The notes beneath the pieces are model-generated. The model did not search any database, was not told the origin of the DNA, and worked only from the letters and a program-made list of their open reading frames with translations. The position numbers and the translations under genes are program-made. A stretch of DNA of 32,053 nt from an uncultured bacterium (GTDB lineage: Bacteria > Planctomycetota > GCA-002687715), in contig CADEGH010000051.1 of assembly GCA_902826835.1 (NCBI GenBank), positions 1-32,053 of the forward strand, given 5' to 3'. This document shows, in pieces, positions 1 through 7,562 of the stretch (position 1 is its first letter; each line of letters starts with the position of its first letter).

Positions 1-296
1 CCGGTAATCAAAACGGGACACTCGCGACCAAAGGAGGCAGCATCCCTGGGCTCTCCCGGGCACTGGGGTGCGACCAAAAGACACTTCGCGAAAAAACCAA
101 AAAAATGCTTCTTCCCCCCCCCCCCCCCCCCCTGAAGGCGACAACTAAGGTGTTGTCAAAAGCCTGGTGACGTACCGCGAGTCAGGGTGCTCGTGAAATC
201 GGTCCCTCACAAGCTGTGGGTGACGATTCGGGAGCTCATGCCGAATTTGTTGTCGGTGTGAATGTTGAGCCAGGGGCTGACCTGAGGAGTACGACG
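1..296. other. Non-coding leader region with a poly-C tract
   Basis: I see no convincing gene here. The only marked feature is an uninterrupted run of 19 C at 114-132, preceded by A-rich patches (about 90-105). A minus-strand reading frame runs through 207-668, but it is antisense to the small secreted protein that follows and has no recognisable content. A purine-rich ribosome-binding site for the next gene lies at 283-289. Confidence 0.6.
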
Positions 297-623
297 ATGC
301 TGAGAACTTTGGTCTGCACCGCTATGGTTGCGATTGGAACTGTCTGCTACGCCGGAACGTGGAGTGTACCCGACAACGGCTCGACCACCGTCATCAGCAA
401 TCATGCCGGTGCAAAAAACTACGTTTTTCACAATCAGGGTCACGATACCACGATCACGGTTCAGCGGATCGACGGTGATGGGGACAATGTAGGCGAAGCC
501 GTACCCCTGCCGAAGTGCCAGACGGTGATTTTGGGCGTGGGAAACGGAGAATCTGTCGTCGTGTCCGACCCGGCGGATACTCCTGACACGAACGGAGCTA
601 GTGGTACTTTCGTGCTTCAGTGA
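297..623 (+). CDS. Small exported hypothetical protein (108 aa)
   Basis: I do not recognise the family. The chosen ATG has a good Shine-Dalgarno (TGAGGAG, 283-289) seven bases upstream. The frame is open upstream to 216, but those residues look like leader sequence and would bury the signal peptide. The protein begins MLRTLVCTAMVAIGTVCYAG, a typical Sec signal peptide cleaved near residue 19-20. The mature part of about 88 residues is rich in Thr, Val, Gly, Asp and Asn, has one Cys, and alternates hydrophobic and polar residues as a small beta-sandwich would. It ends with hydrophobic residues (FVLQ). It lies 72 bases upstream of a larger membrane-anchored gene on the same strand and may share its transcript. 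Location outside the cytoplasm is inferred; the role is unknown. Confidence 0.7.
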   Translation: MLRTLVCTAMVAIGTVCYAGTWSVPDNGSTTVISNHAGAKNYVFHNQGHDTTITVQRIDGDGDNVGEAVPLPKCQTVILGVGNGESVVVSDPADTPDTNGASGTFVLQ

Positions 624-695
624 TAAGTCAGACCGCTCGAAGTCATCAACCGCAGAGGTTCCTTCCATTCGTTCTGTCGGGGCTCACAAAACGCT

Positions 696-3119
696 ATGAT
701 TCCTGCAAAAATGACGGCCCTTCGGGGCGCGATGGTCCTGGTCGTCGCGCTGGTTCTGGCCGCGATTGGTGTCTTGCTTACCAAGGCGAGCGACGGACGG
801 TTCCAGGGTCGGCAGGGAGAACCAGCCCTGCCTGCCATCGAAGTCGAATCGCGACTGCCTGGGCGGGAGGGGCAAGGCATCGACTCCCGCCCCAACCAGA
901 ACTCGGAAGAGCGAACTGAAGTCCCGGACGCGCCGACGACGACCGAAATCGGAACGCTGGTAGTTCTGGACTCGATAACCCAGGCCGCAATATCCCATCA
1001 CACGTGGCACGGCTCGATGCTGCAACTAAAGGGCGCGGATGCGCGTCGGAAGGTCCTCTCGTCGAATGAAGCCGGTCGGATTTCCCTACCGGTCGGCCGT
1101 TGGCGCATGGCATCCGCGAATGGATCTTGGGTCTTCATGGAACGGGAGATCGAAATCCGGCAGGGCCAGGAGCGCGTGACTTGGGCGCAGGCCGTCGGGA
1201 CCCTCGAATTCGAAGTGGTCGATCTCGACGGCAAACCGATCGAGGGTGTTGCGGCGAGCTGGCATCCGAAACAGTGGATCGACCTCGAACAAGTCGTCGG
1301 GCCGGAAGAACTCGAAGCTCCGACGAGCATTGCCAATGCCAAGGCTCATTCGGATGGTGTCGGGAGAGTACGCTTCGAGGGTGTCCCCTATCGCGCGGGA
1401 ACCGCGACCTTCGAACGACCCGGCTATGCGTACCAAACCTGGATCATCAACCAGGCACAGAGCGGCCGAGTTCGGATTCGGATGCATCCTTCAGAAGCGC
1501 CAGGGCGAATCGTGGGTTTCGTTTCGATCCGCGATCAATCCAGGATCGACGACTTTCGAATCACCACCGTCAGTGGTCGACTCGTGGCGAAGGCGGGACA
1601 GGAGGAATTCCAGCTTTCGCTCCCCGATGGGTTTCCGACCAACGAGCCCCTGGTCGTGCGAGCACCGGGGATTTTTCCGACCCTCTTTGTTCTCGACGCC
1701 GCGGACTGCGAGCGCATTCCCGTCTTTGGTTCGGGAGTGACAACCCTTTTGATCACGAGTGAAGCCGCGAGGCAAGGAGAGGCAGTCGTGGCAATTCGGC
1801 AGCATGCGGACGCCACCGCTAACGCCGTTACCTGGCCCCTCTTCACGCAACCGCTCAGGATGCCCGTAGGTGAGAAATTCCAATTGGATCTCCCGATCGG
1901 AGTTGGATTGGCCGTCACCGTTACCAACGACTACGGCGAGTACGCGGAAGAGCGGTTCTCTCTCGGCGGGCCCGGTGAAGACATCGCACTGATGCTCGGA
2001 ATACCGCGGCCTTCGTTGGAAATCTCGGTGCTGGGCGTGGACAGCAATCCCCTTTGCAGAGCGTCCGCCAGCGTTTTCTTGACCGATGGCCGGGAAGTCA
2101 ATGTAGTCTCCGACGAGTCCGGAACCTTGCGAATTCCCCAATCCACGAGGGCATCTTGGATTTGGGTGGAATCACCTGGTTACTCGCGGGCGAGCTTGAT
2201 GCGAGCGGGAAAGCCCAAGTTGGCGAGTCATGATAGTGTCAAATTGCAAGTCCGGCTACGAGCGAGCATCGATGCCGGGTTCGTCGTCCGCGACCAGTCG
2301 GGGGCGCCGCTGTCCGGAATCAAGATCATGGTGAGGCGCGACAAAATTCCGGATGAACTCGCCCGTCCCGTACTCGGGGGCAACCATGAAGGTAGCTGGG
2401 AGGTGCAAGATCCGCGCCATGTCACCGGGATTACGGATGATAAGGGGCGGTTCCTCGCGCCGGGAGTCGTTCCGGGATTAGTTGCCGTGCACCTGGCGCT
2501 TCCCGAGGTTCGTCAAACTGCCGAGAGTGACCAGACGTATTCGCAGATCATCCGAGGATTGGAGGTCAAGGAAGGGGCATTGGTGGAAATCTCCGCAAGG
2601 GGGGCTCGTCCGTTGGCCTTGGAAGTCTTCGACGCTTCCAGCGGACTCCCGGTTCGCGAGTTCACCCTGCTGGACGTTGACCGAGGCCGAGTCGCCTCGG
2701 TTGCCGGGTATCACTGGGAAGGGTGGATCGAAGATCATGACGGCTGGCTGGATGTCATTGTCGTCGGCTCCGGCCAGGCGCGCCTTAGGATCCAAAACCT
2801 CTCACGGGAGAAGATTGAGCGGATCGAGGTGGCGCCGACGACCACTACGTCCGTGCAGGTCTCTGGTCTCGAGGGTGAAGCTACTCGTCTGGCCTTGTCG
2901 TTGGTCGTCATGCGGCAGGGATCCTCGAGTATGGTGATAATGGCCGAGATCCCGCTTCATTTGGATGCGGAAGGTCGGGCGAATTTGGCGCTTCCCATGG
3001 ATGGTCGACTCGAAGTCGGTCTCAAGAGCGCTGCGATTGCTGACGGGCGCTCCATTGAGTTTGTGCCTCAGTGGCGGGAGTGGACGGTGGGCGGGGTACT
3101 CCAGTTTCACAAGCGTTGA
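696..3119 (+). CDS. Membrane-anchored protein with carboxypeptidase-regulatory-like domains
   Basis: This 807-residue protein has a short basic N-terminus and one hydrophobic segment (about residues 8-28), then a polar linker, so it is probably anchored with the bulk outside. Segments such as GTLEFEVVDLDGKPIEGV (about 169-186) and the one around DAGFVVRDQSGAPLSGI (about 528-544) have the V-x-D-x-x-G-x-P-(I/L)-x-G pattern of carboxypeptidase regulatory-like beta-sandwich repeats. Such repeats are common in planctomycete surface proteins and are generally adhesive or structural. I see no catalytic domain. An alternative start is the ATG at 711 (MTALRGAMV), which would put TATGAT at 695-700 ten bases upstream as a possible -10 box for a near-leaderless transcript. 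It converges on the minus-strand GDYXXLXY gene with a 56-base gap. The domain call is moderately firm; the biological role is unknown. Confidence 0.75.
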   Translation: MIPAKMTALRGAMVLVVALVLAAIGVLLTKASDGRFQGRQGEPALPAIEVESRLPGREGQGIDSRPNQNSEERTEVPDAPTTTEIGTLVVLDSITQAAISHHTWHGSMLQLKGADARRKVLSSNEAGRISLPVGRWRMASANGSWVFMEREIEIRQGQERVTWAQAVGTLEFEVVDLDGKPIEGVAASWHPKQWIDLEQVVGPEELEAPTSIANAKAHSDGVGRVRFEGVPYRAGTATFERPGYAYQTWIINQAQSGRVRIRMHPSEAPGRIVGFVSIRDQSRIDDFRITTVSGRLVAKAGQEEFQLSLPDGFPTNEPLVVRAPGIFPTLFVLDAADCERIPVFGSGVTTLLITSEAARQGEAVVAIRQHADATANAVTWPLFTQPLRMPVGEKFQLDLPIGVGLAVTVTNDYGEYAEERFSLGGPGEDIALMLGIPRPSLEISVLGVDSNPLCRASASVFLTDGREVNVVSDESGTLRIPQSTRASWIWVESPGYSRASLMRAGKPKLASHDSVKLQVRLRASIDAGFVVRDQSGAPLSGIKIMVRRDKIPDELARPVLGGNHEGSWEVQDPRHVTGITDDKGRFLAPGVVPGLVAVHLALPEVRQTAESDQTYSQIIRGLEVKEGALVEISARGARPLALEVFDASSGLPVREFTLLDVDRGRVASVAGYHWEGWIEDHDGWLDVIVVGSGQARLRIQNLSREKIERIEVAPTTTTSVQVSGLEGEATRLALSLVVMRQGSSSMVIMAEIPLHLDAEGRANLALPMDGRLEVGLKSAAIADGRSIEFVPQWREWTVGGVLQFHKR

Positions 3120-3175
3120 TTGCCTGACTTGGGCGCTCGCGCGCCTCGGCGGGAACTCGGGCGAACGGCGACGAG

Positions 3176-3715
3176 CTACCGGCTCCAGCGATGGCTTCGG
3201 ATGACGCCAACCCCGCCCGAACCGATCATCACTTCCATCTCGAGGCGGGCCTTTTCAGGAAGGCCCTCCGGCCGACGTTCCAGCGCGACGGCTTGTCCCT
3301 GCTCCGTGAAATAGGTTTCGAGACCGTACTCCACCATCACGTGTTCACTCCACGCCCCCGTGGCCCGCCCGCGGAGATACAGCCCGCCCTCCGGCTCGCG
3401 ATCCAAGAGCGCCTGGACCTTGGCAACACCACTCTCGTCCATCTGGAGAACGGCAAAGACTCGGAGGGCTTCCTTGCGCTGCGCCCGCGAGTCGAGTGCC
3501 TTGCGAAGGCTCTCGGAGCAGGACCCCAAGGGCACCTCCGAAATGTCGTAATGAAGTCGCACGAAGTCTCCGCGGAACGGATCGCGAGGATCCAACGGGG
3601 CGGTGCGGATCCACGTCGGCTGGCCGGTTCGCAGCGCCCATTCGCGCGGCCACGCCATCGCGGCAATCACCGCCAGTTGACTCACCACGGCGGCCCACTG
3701 AAACCACTTCCTCAT
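3176..3715 (-). CDS. GDYXXLXY-domain membrane protein
   Basis: A 179-residue protein with one N-terminal hydrophobic segment (about residues 5-22, VVSQLAVIAAMAW) followed by an extracytoplasmic domain. Residues 49-56 read GDFVRLHY, the signature that gives the GDYXXLXY family its name, just after the usual P-x-D-P-R-D-P-F-R element. The family's biochemical role is not established, but it is repeatedly found beside DUF2157 membrane proteins, as here. The start was chosen because its ATG overlaps the stop of the upstream DUF2157 gene in an ATGA arrangement (3712-3715), implying translational coupling. The open frame extends to 3766, but those codons lie inside the DUF2157 gene. It is the last gene of the four-gene minus-strand operon. 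Confidence 0.85.
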   Translation of the reverse strand: MRKWFQWAAVVSQLAVIAAMAWPREWALRTGQPTWIRTAPLDPRDPFRGDFVRLHYDISEVPLGSCSESLRKALDSRAQRKEALRVFAVLQMDESGVAKVQALLDREPEGGLYLRGRATGAWSEHVMVEYGLETYFTEQGQAVALERRPEGLPEKARLEMEVMIGSGGVGVIRSHRWSR

Positions 3716-5034
3716 GGCTGAAGCTCCGGACCGACGCGCTCTCGAGTCGATCGAGTGAACGCCCAACCCACTGCAAACAAGACCACACCCACCGAGACAA
3801 ACGCCAGCCCGCGGAATACGAGACTCTCGAAGAGTTCAAAGAAGCTGGCGACCCCCACTGCCACCAACAGCAACGAGCCTTCGATAGTCATTCCCGCCTC
3901 TCCGCTCCGGCAACCGCGCAACATCCAATGGATCGCGAGGCCGAGCAGCATCACCAGGATCGAGACCGTCAAGATCCGGACATCGCGCTCGTCGTGGATG
4001 TGCACCGTGAGGCCGTGGGCGACGAGGCCGATGAGGAACACCGCCAGGCGACCCTCGAGCGCCAGCGCCCTCAGGCCCGGCCGCTTCGCCGCGAACAACC
4101 ATGCGGCAAAGGCCGAGGCGAGCGTCCCGTACAGGTAGAGAATGGTGATCACCGAATCGGGTTCTTGTCCGCATCGGAGGGGAATGGCCTCTTCGCCGAT
4201 GTCGGCGAAGCTGAGCAAGTAGAGCGTTCCGAGACTCAGCAATCCTCCGAGCACGGACAGTGCGCGGGCCGCCCCTCGCCAGCGCTCGTGTTGTCGCATA
4301 AAGCTGGCAATCCCGATCAACAGGCTCCCGTAGTGAATCATCAGCATCCATCCCGCGTTTCCGGGAAGCGCGGCGGCGCCGGAAGGAAGGAGCAGGCCCA
4401 GGGCCAGTGCAATCGCGATGGGCAGTGACCGCGACCGAGTCATCCAGACGATGGCGCCGAGCGAGCCGGCGAGCAGGAGGGGAGCGCCATATGCGACTTC
4501 GCCAAAGTCGGCGCTTTCGCTCATTCCCCAAATCGTGAACGCTGTGGCGCATAGCCAACCGTGGGCCACTGACGGAATGGCCAAGCCGACTGCCGCCGCC
4601 CCGAGGCCCCAGATGAGGAAGGCGTCGGGGTAGTGTTCGTCGAGATGGTAGGCCTGGGCGACGAGCCAGATCGAGGCTCCGAACAGCATGGAGCCGAGAA
4701 GCGAGACGCCCTCCGCAAGCTGGGTATTCCGCGGCGATCGACGCCGTAGCTCGAGCCCCGCCGCATGCGCCGCGAGAGTGCTGCCGCCCAAGATTCCTAA
4801 CTTCGCGAGCCTCGGAATCGCCTCCCAGTTGTAGGCCATCACCAGGATGATCCCGCAACCCAGAATGGCCGCACCGAGACCGGCAAAGAGGAGCACGTTC
4901 CAGGGCAGCGAGGGCGTGGGAGTCGCATAGCGCGCTCCGATGCGCTCGGCGGTCGCTCGATCGATCGTGCCGTCGGCAACCCAGGACTCGAGCTCGCCGC
5001 GAAGCCAAGTCACGGTGTCTTTGATGCTTGCCAT
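3712..5034 (-). CDS. DUF2157 domain-containing polytopic membrane protein
   Basis: This 440-residue protein starts with a soluble, charged stretch of about 40 residues (LRGELESWVADGTIDRATAERI, given here in part as a landmark) that is typical of DUF2157 proteins. About ten or more hydrophobic helices follow, starting near residue 45 (WNVLLFAGLGAAILGCGIIL). The motif NWEAIPRLAKLG (about 69-80) and a following AAHAAG helix are classic for the family. The function is unknown; a membrane transport or sensing role is only a guess. It overlaps the GDYXXLXY gene by four bases and follows the two paralogous membrane genes after a 50-base gap. The DUF2157 plus GDYXXLXY pairing is widespread and supports both calls. 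No strong ribosome-binding site is visible (only AGGG at about 14 bases). Confidence 0.9.
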   Translation of the reverse strand: MASIKDTVTWLRGELESWVADGTIDRATAERIGARYATPTPSLPWNVLLFAGLGAAILGCGIILVMAYNWEAIPRLAKLGILGGSTLAAHAAGLELRRRSPRNTQLAEGVSLLGSMLFGASIWLVAQAYHLDEHYPDAFLIWGLGAAAVGLAIPSVAHGWLCATAFTIWGMSESADFGEVAYGAPLLLAGSLGAIVWMTRSRSLPIAIALALGLLLPSGAAALPGNAGWMLMIHYGSLLIGIASFMRQHERWRGAARALSVLGGLLSLGTLYLLSFADIGEEAIPLRCGQEPDSVITILYLYGTLASAFAAWLFAAKRPGLRALALEGRLAVFLIGLVAHGLTVHIHDERDVRILTVSILVMLLGLAIHWMLRGCRSGEAGMTIEGSLLLVAVGVASFFELFESLVFRGLAFVSVGVVLFAVGWAFTRSTRERVGPELQP

Positions 5035-5084
5035 GGACTACACCCTATCGAGAGGGAGAGCTGACCAGGGGTTTCGCAGCGGAA

Positions 5085-5720
5085 TCAAAACAGCCGATTG
5101 AAGATCTCGACGTAGGCGTTGTTCCATTCCTCGGCGCGAATGAAGCGGGTCTCCAAGCCTGGACTGCCGAGGAACGGCCGCAGCATCCAGGCCATCTGGA
5201 TGGCGATGAAAATGTAGAGCGCCATCCATGCTCGCTGGGCGATGAGGTGGCGGGGGCGGCGCAGTCGGAGGGGGCGGTAATGGCGCGCGACCGTGACTTG
5301 ACCTGCGAGAGTGGCCAGGAAACAAATCGCGCCGTTGAACCAGGTCGCGGAGGCGTAGTGGTCGGTGCCGGCGTACCAAAACAGCGTGAGGGGTGCACAG
5401 GCGGCCAAGGTCACCGCCAAGGTCGCTTGTCCCGCCAGAATGCCCCGGCATGCCGACGCAAAATCGTCGCGCAGCCCGAGAACGGCATTGAGCACAAAGA
5501 AGCTCGGTAGGCAGAGCAGGGTGGTGCCGCCCAGGAGGATCGGCAGCTTCAGAGCGGAGTAAAGCGACTGGAGTGGGCGGCCACCAAAGGCCCCCAACGC
5601 GGACCCGTAAGCCACCATTCCACAGACGACGACCCCCACGAGGCCGCGCCAAGGAATGCGCGGCTCCGCCGGGTCGTAGGTTCCCCGGGCGCGGAGCAGA
5701 TCATCGATATGGCTGAGCAT
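5085..5720 (-). CDS. Polytopic membrane protein, paralogue of the upstream gene (211 aa)
   Basis: The protein starts MLSHIDDLLRARG and has about five to six hydrophobic helices. Landmarks are a first helix near GLVGVVVCGMVAYGSALGAF, the stretch KLPILLGGTTLLCLPSFFVL, and a C-terminal helix followed by MAWMLRPFLGSPGLE. The last motif, (G/A)W-(M/I)-L-R-P-F-(I/L)-G-S-P, also occurs at the end of the neighbouring upstream protein, so the two are paralogues that arose by tandem duplication. I recognise the motif from planctomycete and related membrane proteins of unknown function and will not assign a role. The ATG is five bases after the stop of the upstream gene. The frame stays open far upstream only because it is a shadow of that gene. 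It is probably co-transcribed with DUF2157. Confidence 0.75.
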   Translation of the reverse strand: MLSHIDDLLRARGTYDPAEPRIPWRGLVGVVVCGMVAYGSALGAFGGRPLQSLYSALKLPILLGGTTLLCLPSFFVLNAVLGLRDDFASACRGILAGQATLAVTLAACAPLTLFWYAGTDHYASATWFNGAICFLATLAGQVTVARHYRPLRLRRPRHLIAQRAWMALYIFIAIQMAWMLRPFLGSPGLETRFIRAEEWNNAYVEIFNRLF

Positions 5721-5725
5721 GGCGC

Positions 5726-6538
5726 TCAGAAGACGAGTCGAAGCGCATCCCCCAAGGCTTCCAGGAAGTGGGAGGACCGCGGCCGGAACCACTCGAAGGG
5801 TCGGTCTGGCGATCCGATGAACGGGCGGAGAATCCAACCCATCTGGCATCCGACGACCCCGAACACGAACATCCAAATCGTGAAGATACGGGTGGCGGCG
5901 TCCACTTCGTGGGGGCGCGCAAACACGGGTATCTCTCGAAGAGCCGGCGGTTCCGGGACCGCGGCGTTCTCGGGGGAGTCGGAAGGTGAGGGATTCGACG
6001 TGGGTATGGGCGGGATCAGCGGCTGCCGCTTCCGCTCCGGCGGCAGGAAAACCTGCGTCAGTGAACGCCGCAGGTAGCCGAGCCCGACGAGTCCCGCGAT
6101 TCCAAAGAAGACCACGTTCAAAAGAACCATGAACGGGTAGCTGTCCGAGCTCAGGGTGAAAAATGCGGTGACCGGTCCGAGGCTTGCGAGCAAGACCAAG
6201 TTCACGGTGGAGGCGGCGAGGAGGAGTCGGAGCGTGGGGAGGAAGCGGAGTTGCGATTTCGACAGGGCAGAGGAGACATAGAGCGACGGGAAAGTGACGA
6301 GCAGCGTCAACAGGAACAGGAGCGGGACTTTGACCGCCGACGCGAACAGTTGCGCCACGCCCGGACCCTCCGGTCGCAGGGACGCAAAGAGGCCCATGCA
6401 CACGCCATACAAGGCGCCGAGCAAGAGTCCGACGCGGACCATCGCGCCCGCTTGGCTCCCGACGCTTCCCTGTTTGATTTCCTCGAGACAAGCCGCGTCC
6501 CCGCGGAGAATCCGATCGATCGTTTTGAATTCGTTCAC
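5726..6538 (-). CDS. Polytopic membrane protein with RPFIGSP motif (270 aa)
   Basis: First gene of the minus-strand operon. It uses a GTG start with a strong GGAGGGG ribosome-binding site six bases upstream. A cytoplasmic N-terminus of about 30 residues (FKTIDRILRGDAACLEEIKQ) precedes four hydrophobic helices. Next comes a Pro/Ser-rich cytosolic-type linker of about 50 residues (around 170-210), then two more helices and the signature GWILRPFIGSPDRPFEWFRP near the C-terminus. Helix-by-helix similarity (KVPLLFLLTLLVTFPSLYVS here, KLPILLGGTTLLCLPSFFVL in the neighbour) shows it is a paralogue of the next gene. The Pro-rich linker is absent from the paralogue. The family is conserved but of unknown function. 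The promoter should lie within 6539-6700, where I cannot single out a convincing -35/-10 pair. Confidence 0.75.
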   Translation of the reverse strand: MNEFKTIDRILRGDAACLEEIKQGSVGSQAGAMVRVGLLLGALYGVCMGLFASLRPEGPGVAQLFASAVKVPLLFLLTLLVTFPSLYVSSALSKSQLRFLPTLRLLLAASTVNLVLLASLGPVTAFFTLSSDSYPFMVLLNVVFFGIAGLVGLGYLRRSLTQVFLPPERKRQPLIPPIPTSNPSPSDSPENAAVPEPPALREIPVFARPHEVDAATRIFTIWMFVFGVVGCQMGWILRPFIGSPDRPFEWFRPRSSHFLEALGDALRLVF

Positions 6539-6973
6539 CGCGTCCCCTCCGGTCGTGAGCTCTCGCCGGGCAATGCGACAACTCCGTCGCTATCCTACTC
6601 GAACGGTGCGCGGTCGGCTACGGCGATGGTCGTTACGATTGCATCAGGGGTGCATCGGTTGACGCGCTCCTGACGAGAATGGCCTCCTCGGGAGCGAGGC
6701 CCCCGCTCGGCTCGGCTCGGCGCGGAATCGGAAATAAGTGGGGATGTCATTCGATCCACTGCCGCTACTTTCCGGAGCTACGCCCAGTCAGGACGGCGAA
6801 GCCTTCCTGCCCTTTTGCGCCTGCTTCCATCCACACCGGCACTGGGAACGCCAACGAGTCGATGCTGTAACGGGCACTTGGGTAGGATTTGTGATCTGTT
6901 CAGAGGGTGCGTGGCGAGAAAAGAGGTTGGTCGGTAGGCTGCTCCCGATCCACGAAACGGTGAGGGTCCGCAC
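6539..6973. other. Intergenic region between divergent genes
   Basis: This 435-base stretch separates the divergent membrane-protein operon from the DUF1801 gene, so it should carry promoters for both. Short frames here (for example 6679-6870) have no protein-like composition. A short GCTCG triplication (CGGCTCGGCTCGG, about 6706-6720) is the only repeat. A GAGGG element at 6962-6966 serves as ribosome-binding site for the TTG start at 6974. Confidence 0.5.
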
Positions 6974-7474
6974 TTGACCAGCTCTGAATCGAAACTCGCG
7001 GGTTACTTCAAATCGTACGGGCCGACGCAGGCTAAACTCGGGAAGGCTCTGCGGTCGAAGCTCCGCGCGCGGCTTCCGGGGTTGTTCGAGATCGTCTATG
7101 TGTACGAGAACCAGAATGCGCTGGTGATTTCGTACTCGCCGACCGAGAACGGCTACGAGGGAGTGTGTTCGATCGGGCTCTACCCGGATGGGGCGAAGCT
7201 GTTCTTCTTGCGCGGTGATGTGCTGTCCAAGGCGGTCCCCGGCAAGCTGTTGAAGGGGAGCGGCAAGACGGTGCGCCACGTCGTGCTTCAGGCAGCTTCG
7301 GACTTGGATCGTCCCGAGATCGAGGCGTTGATTTCGGCTGCGCTGGCCATCGCGAAGGTGCAGCCGGATGCCGCGGTCGAGGGTACCCTGATCATCAAAG
7401 CCGAGGAACAAAAGCAGCGCGCGGCCCGAGCCAAGAAGAGCGCAAGGCCAGCCCGGAAGCGGCCTCCCGCCTGA
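6974..7474 (+). CDS. DUF1801 (YdhG-like) family protein
   Basis: A 166-residue cytosolic protein with a TTG start and a GAGGG ribosome-binding site seven bases upstream. Residues about 20-125 match DUF1801: an N-terminal helix (LRSKLRARLPGLFEIVYVYE), then a strand-rich part (NALVISYSPTENGYEGVCSI, GLYPDGAKLFFLRG), and a helix after KLLKGSGKTVRHVVL. The family is small and structurally characterised but has no agreed biochemical function; it is related to the Hsp90-ATPase-activator/iron-chaperone-like YdhG fold. The C-terminal 20 residues are Lys/Arg/Ala-rich (KAEEQKQRAARAKKSARPAR) and may bind nucleic acid or simply be a disordered tail. The gene looks monocistronic, with a microsatellite-rich gap after it. 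Confidence 0.75.
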   Translation: MTSSESKLAGYFKSYGPTQAKLGKALRSKLRARLPGLFEIVYVYENQNALVISYSPTENGYEGVCSIGLYPDGAKLFFLRGDVLSKAVPGKLLKGSGKTVRHVVLQAASDLDRPEIEALISAALAIAKVQPDAAVEGTLIIKAEEQKQRAARAKKSARPARKRPPA

Positions 7475-7502
7475 GAATAGGGGGTGGTCGCTACCGCCGC
7501 TG

Positions 7503-7537
7503 ACCACCACCACCACCACATCATCATCATCATCATC
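7503..7537. repeat. Compound trinucleotide microsatellite
   Basis: A run of ACC triplets (7503-7519) passes directly into six ATC triplets (7520-7537). It lies in the 88-base gap between the DUF1801 gene and the TM/TPR gene, 25 bases before the latter's GTG start. A short inverted repeat, GGTGGTC/GACCACC, overlaps its left end and could form a weak hairpin. Trinucleotide tracts of this length are slippage-prone, so their number may vary between strains. Confidence 0.85.
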
Positions 7538-7562
7538 GAGCGTCCCCCTGTCCAAACTCCCA

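Noticed and set aside
3496..4428. Plus-strand frame of 310 codons opposite DUF2157
   Set aside because: Arg/Pro/Gln-rich shadow of a clear membrane-protein gene on the other strand.
5721..6581. N-terminal 287-codon extension of the 211-residue membrane protein
   Set aside because: This part is an Arg/Pro-rich out-of-frame reading of the upstream paralogue; the membrane-like sequence begins only at the ATG at 5720.
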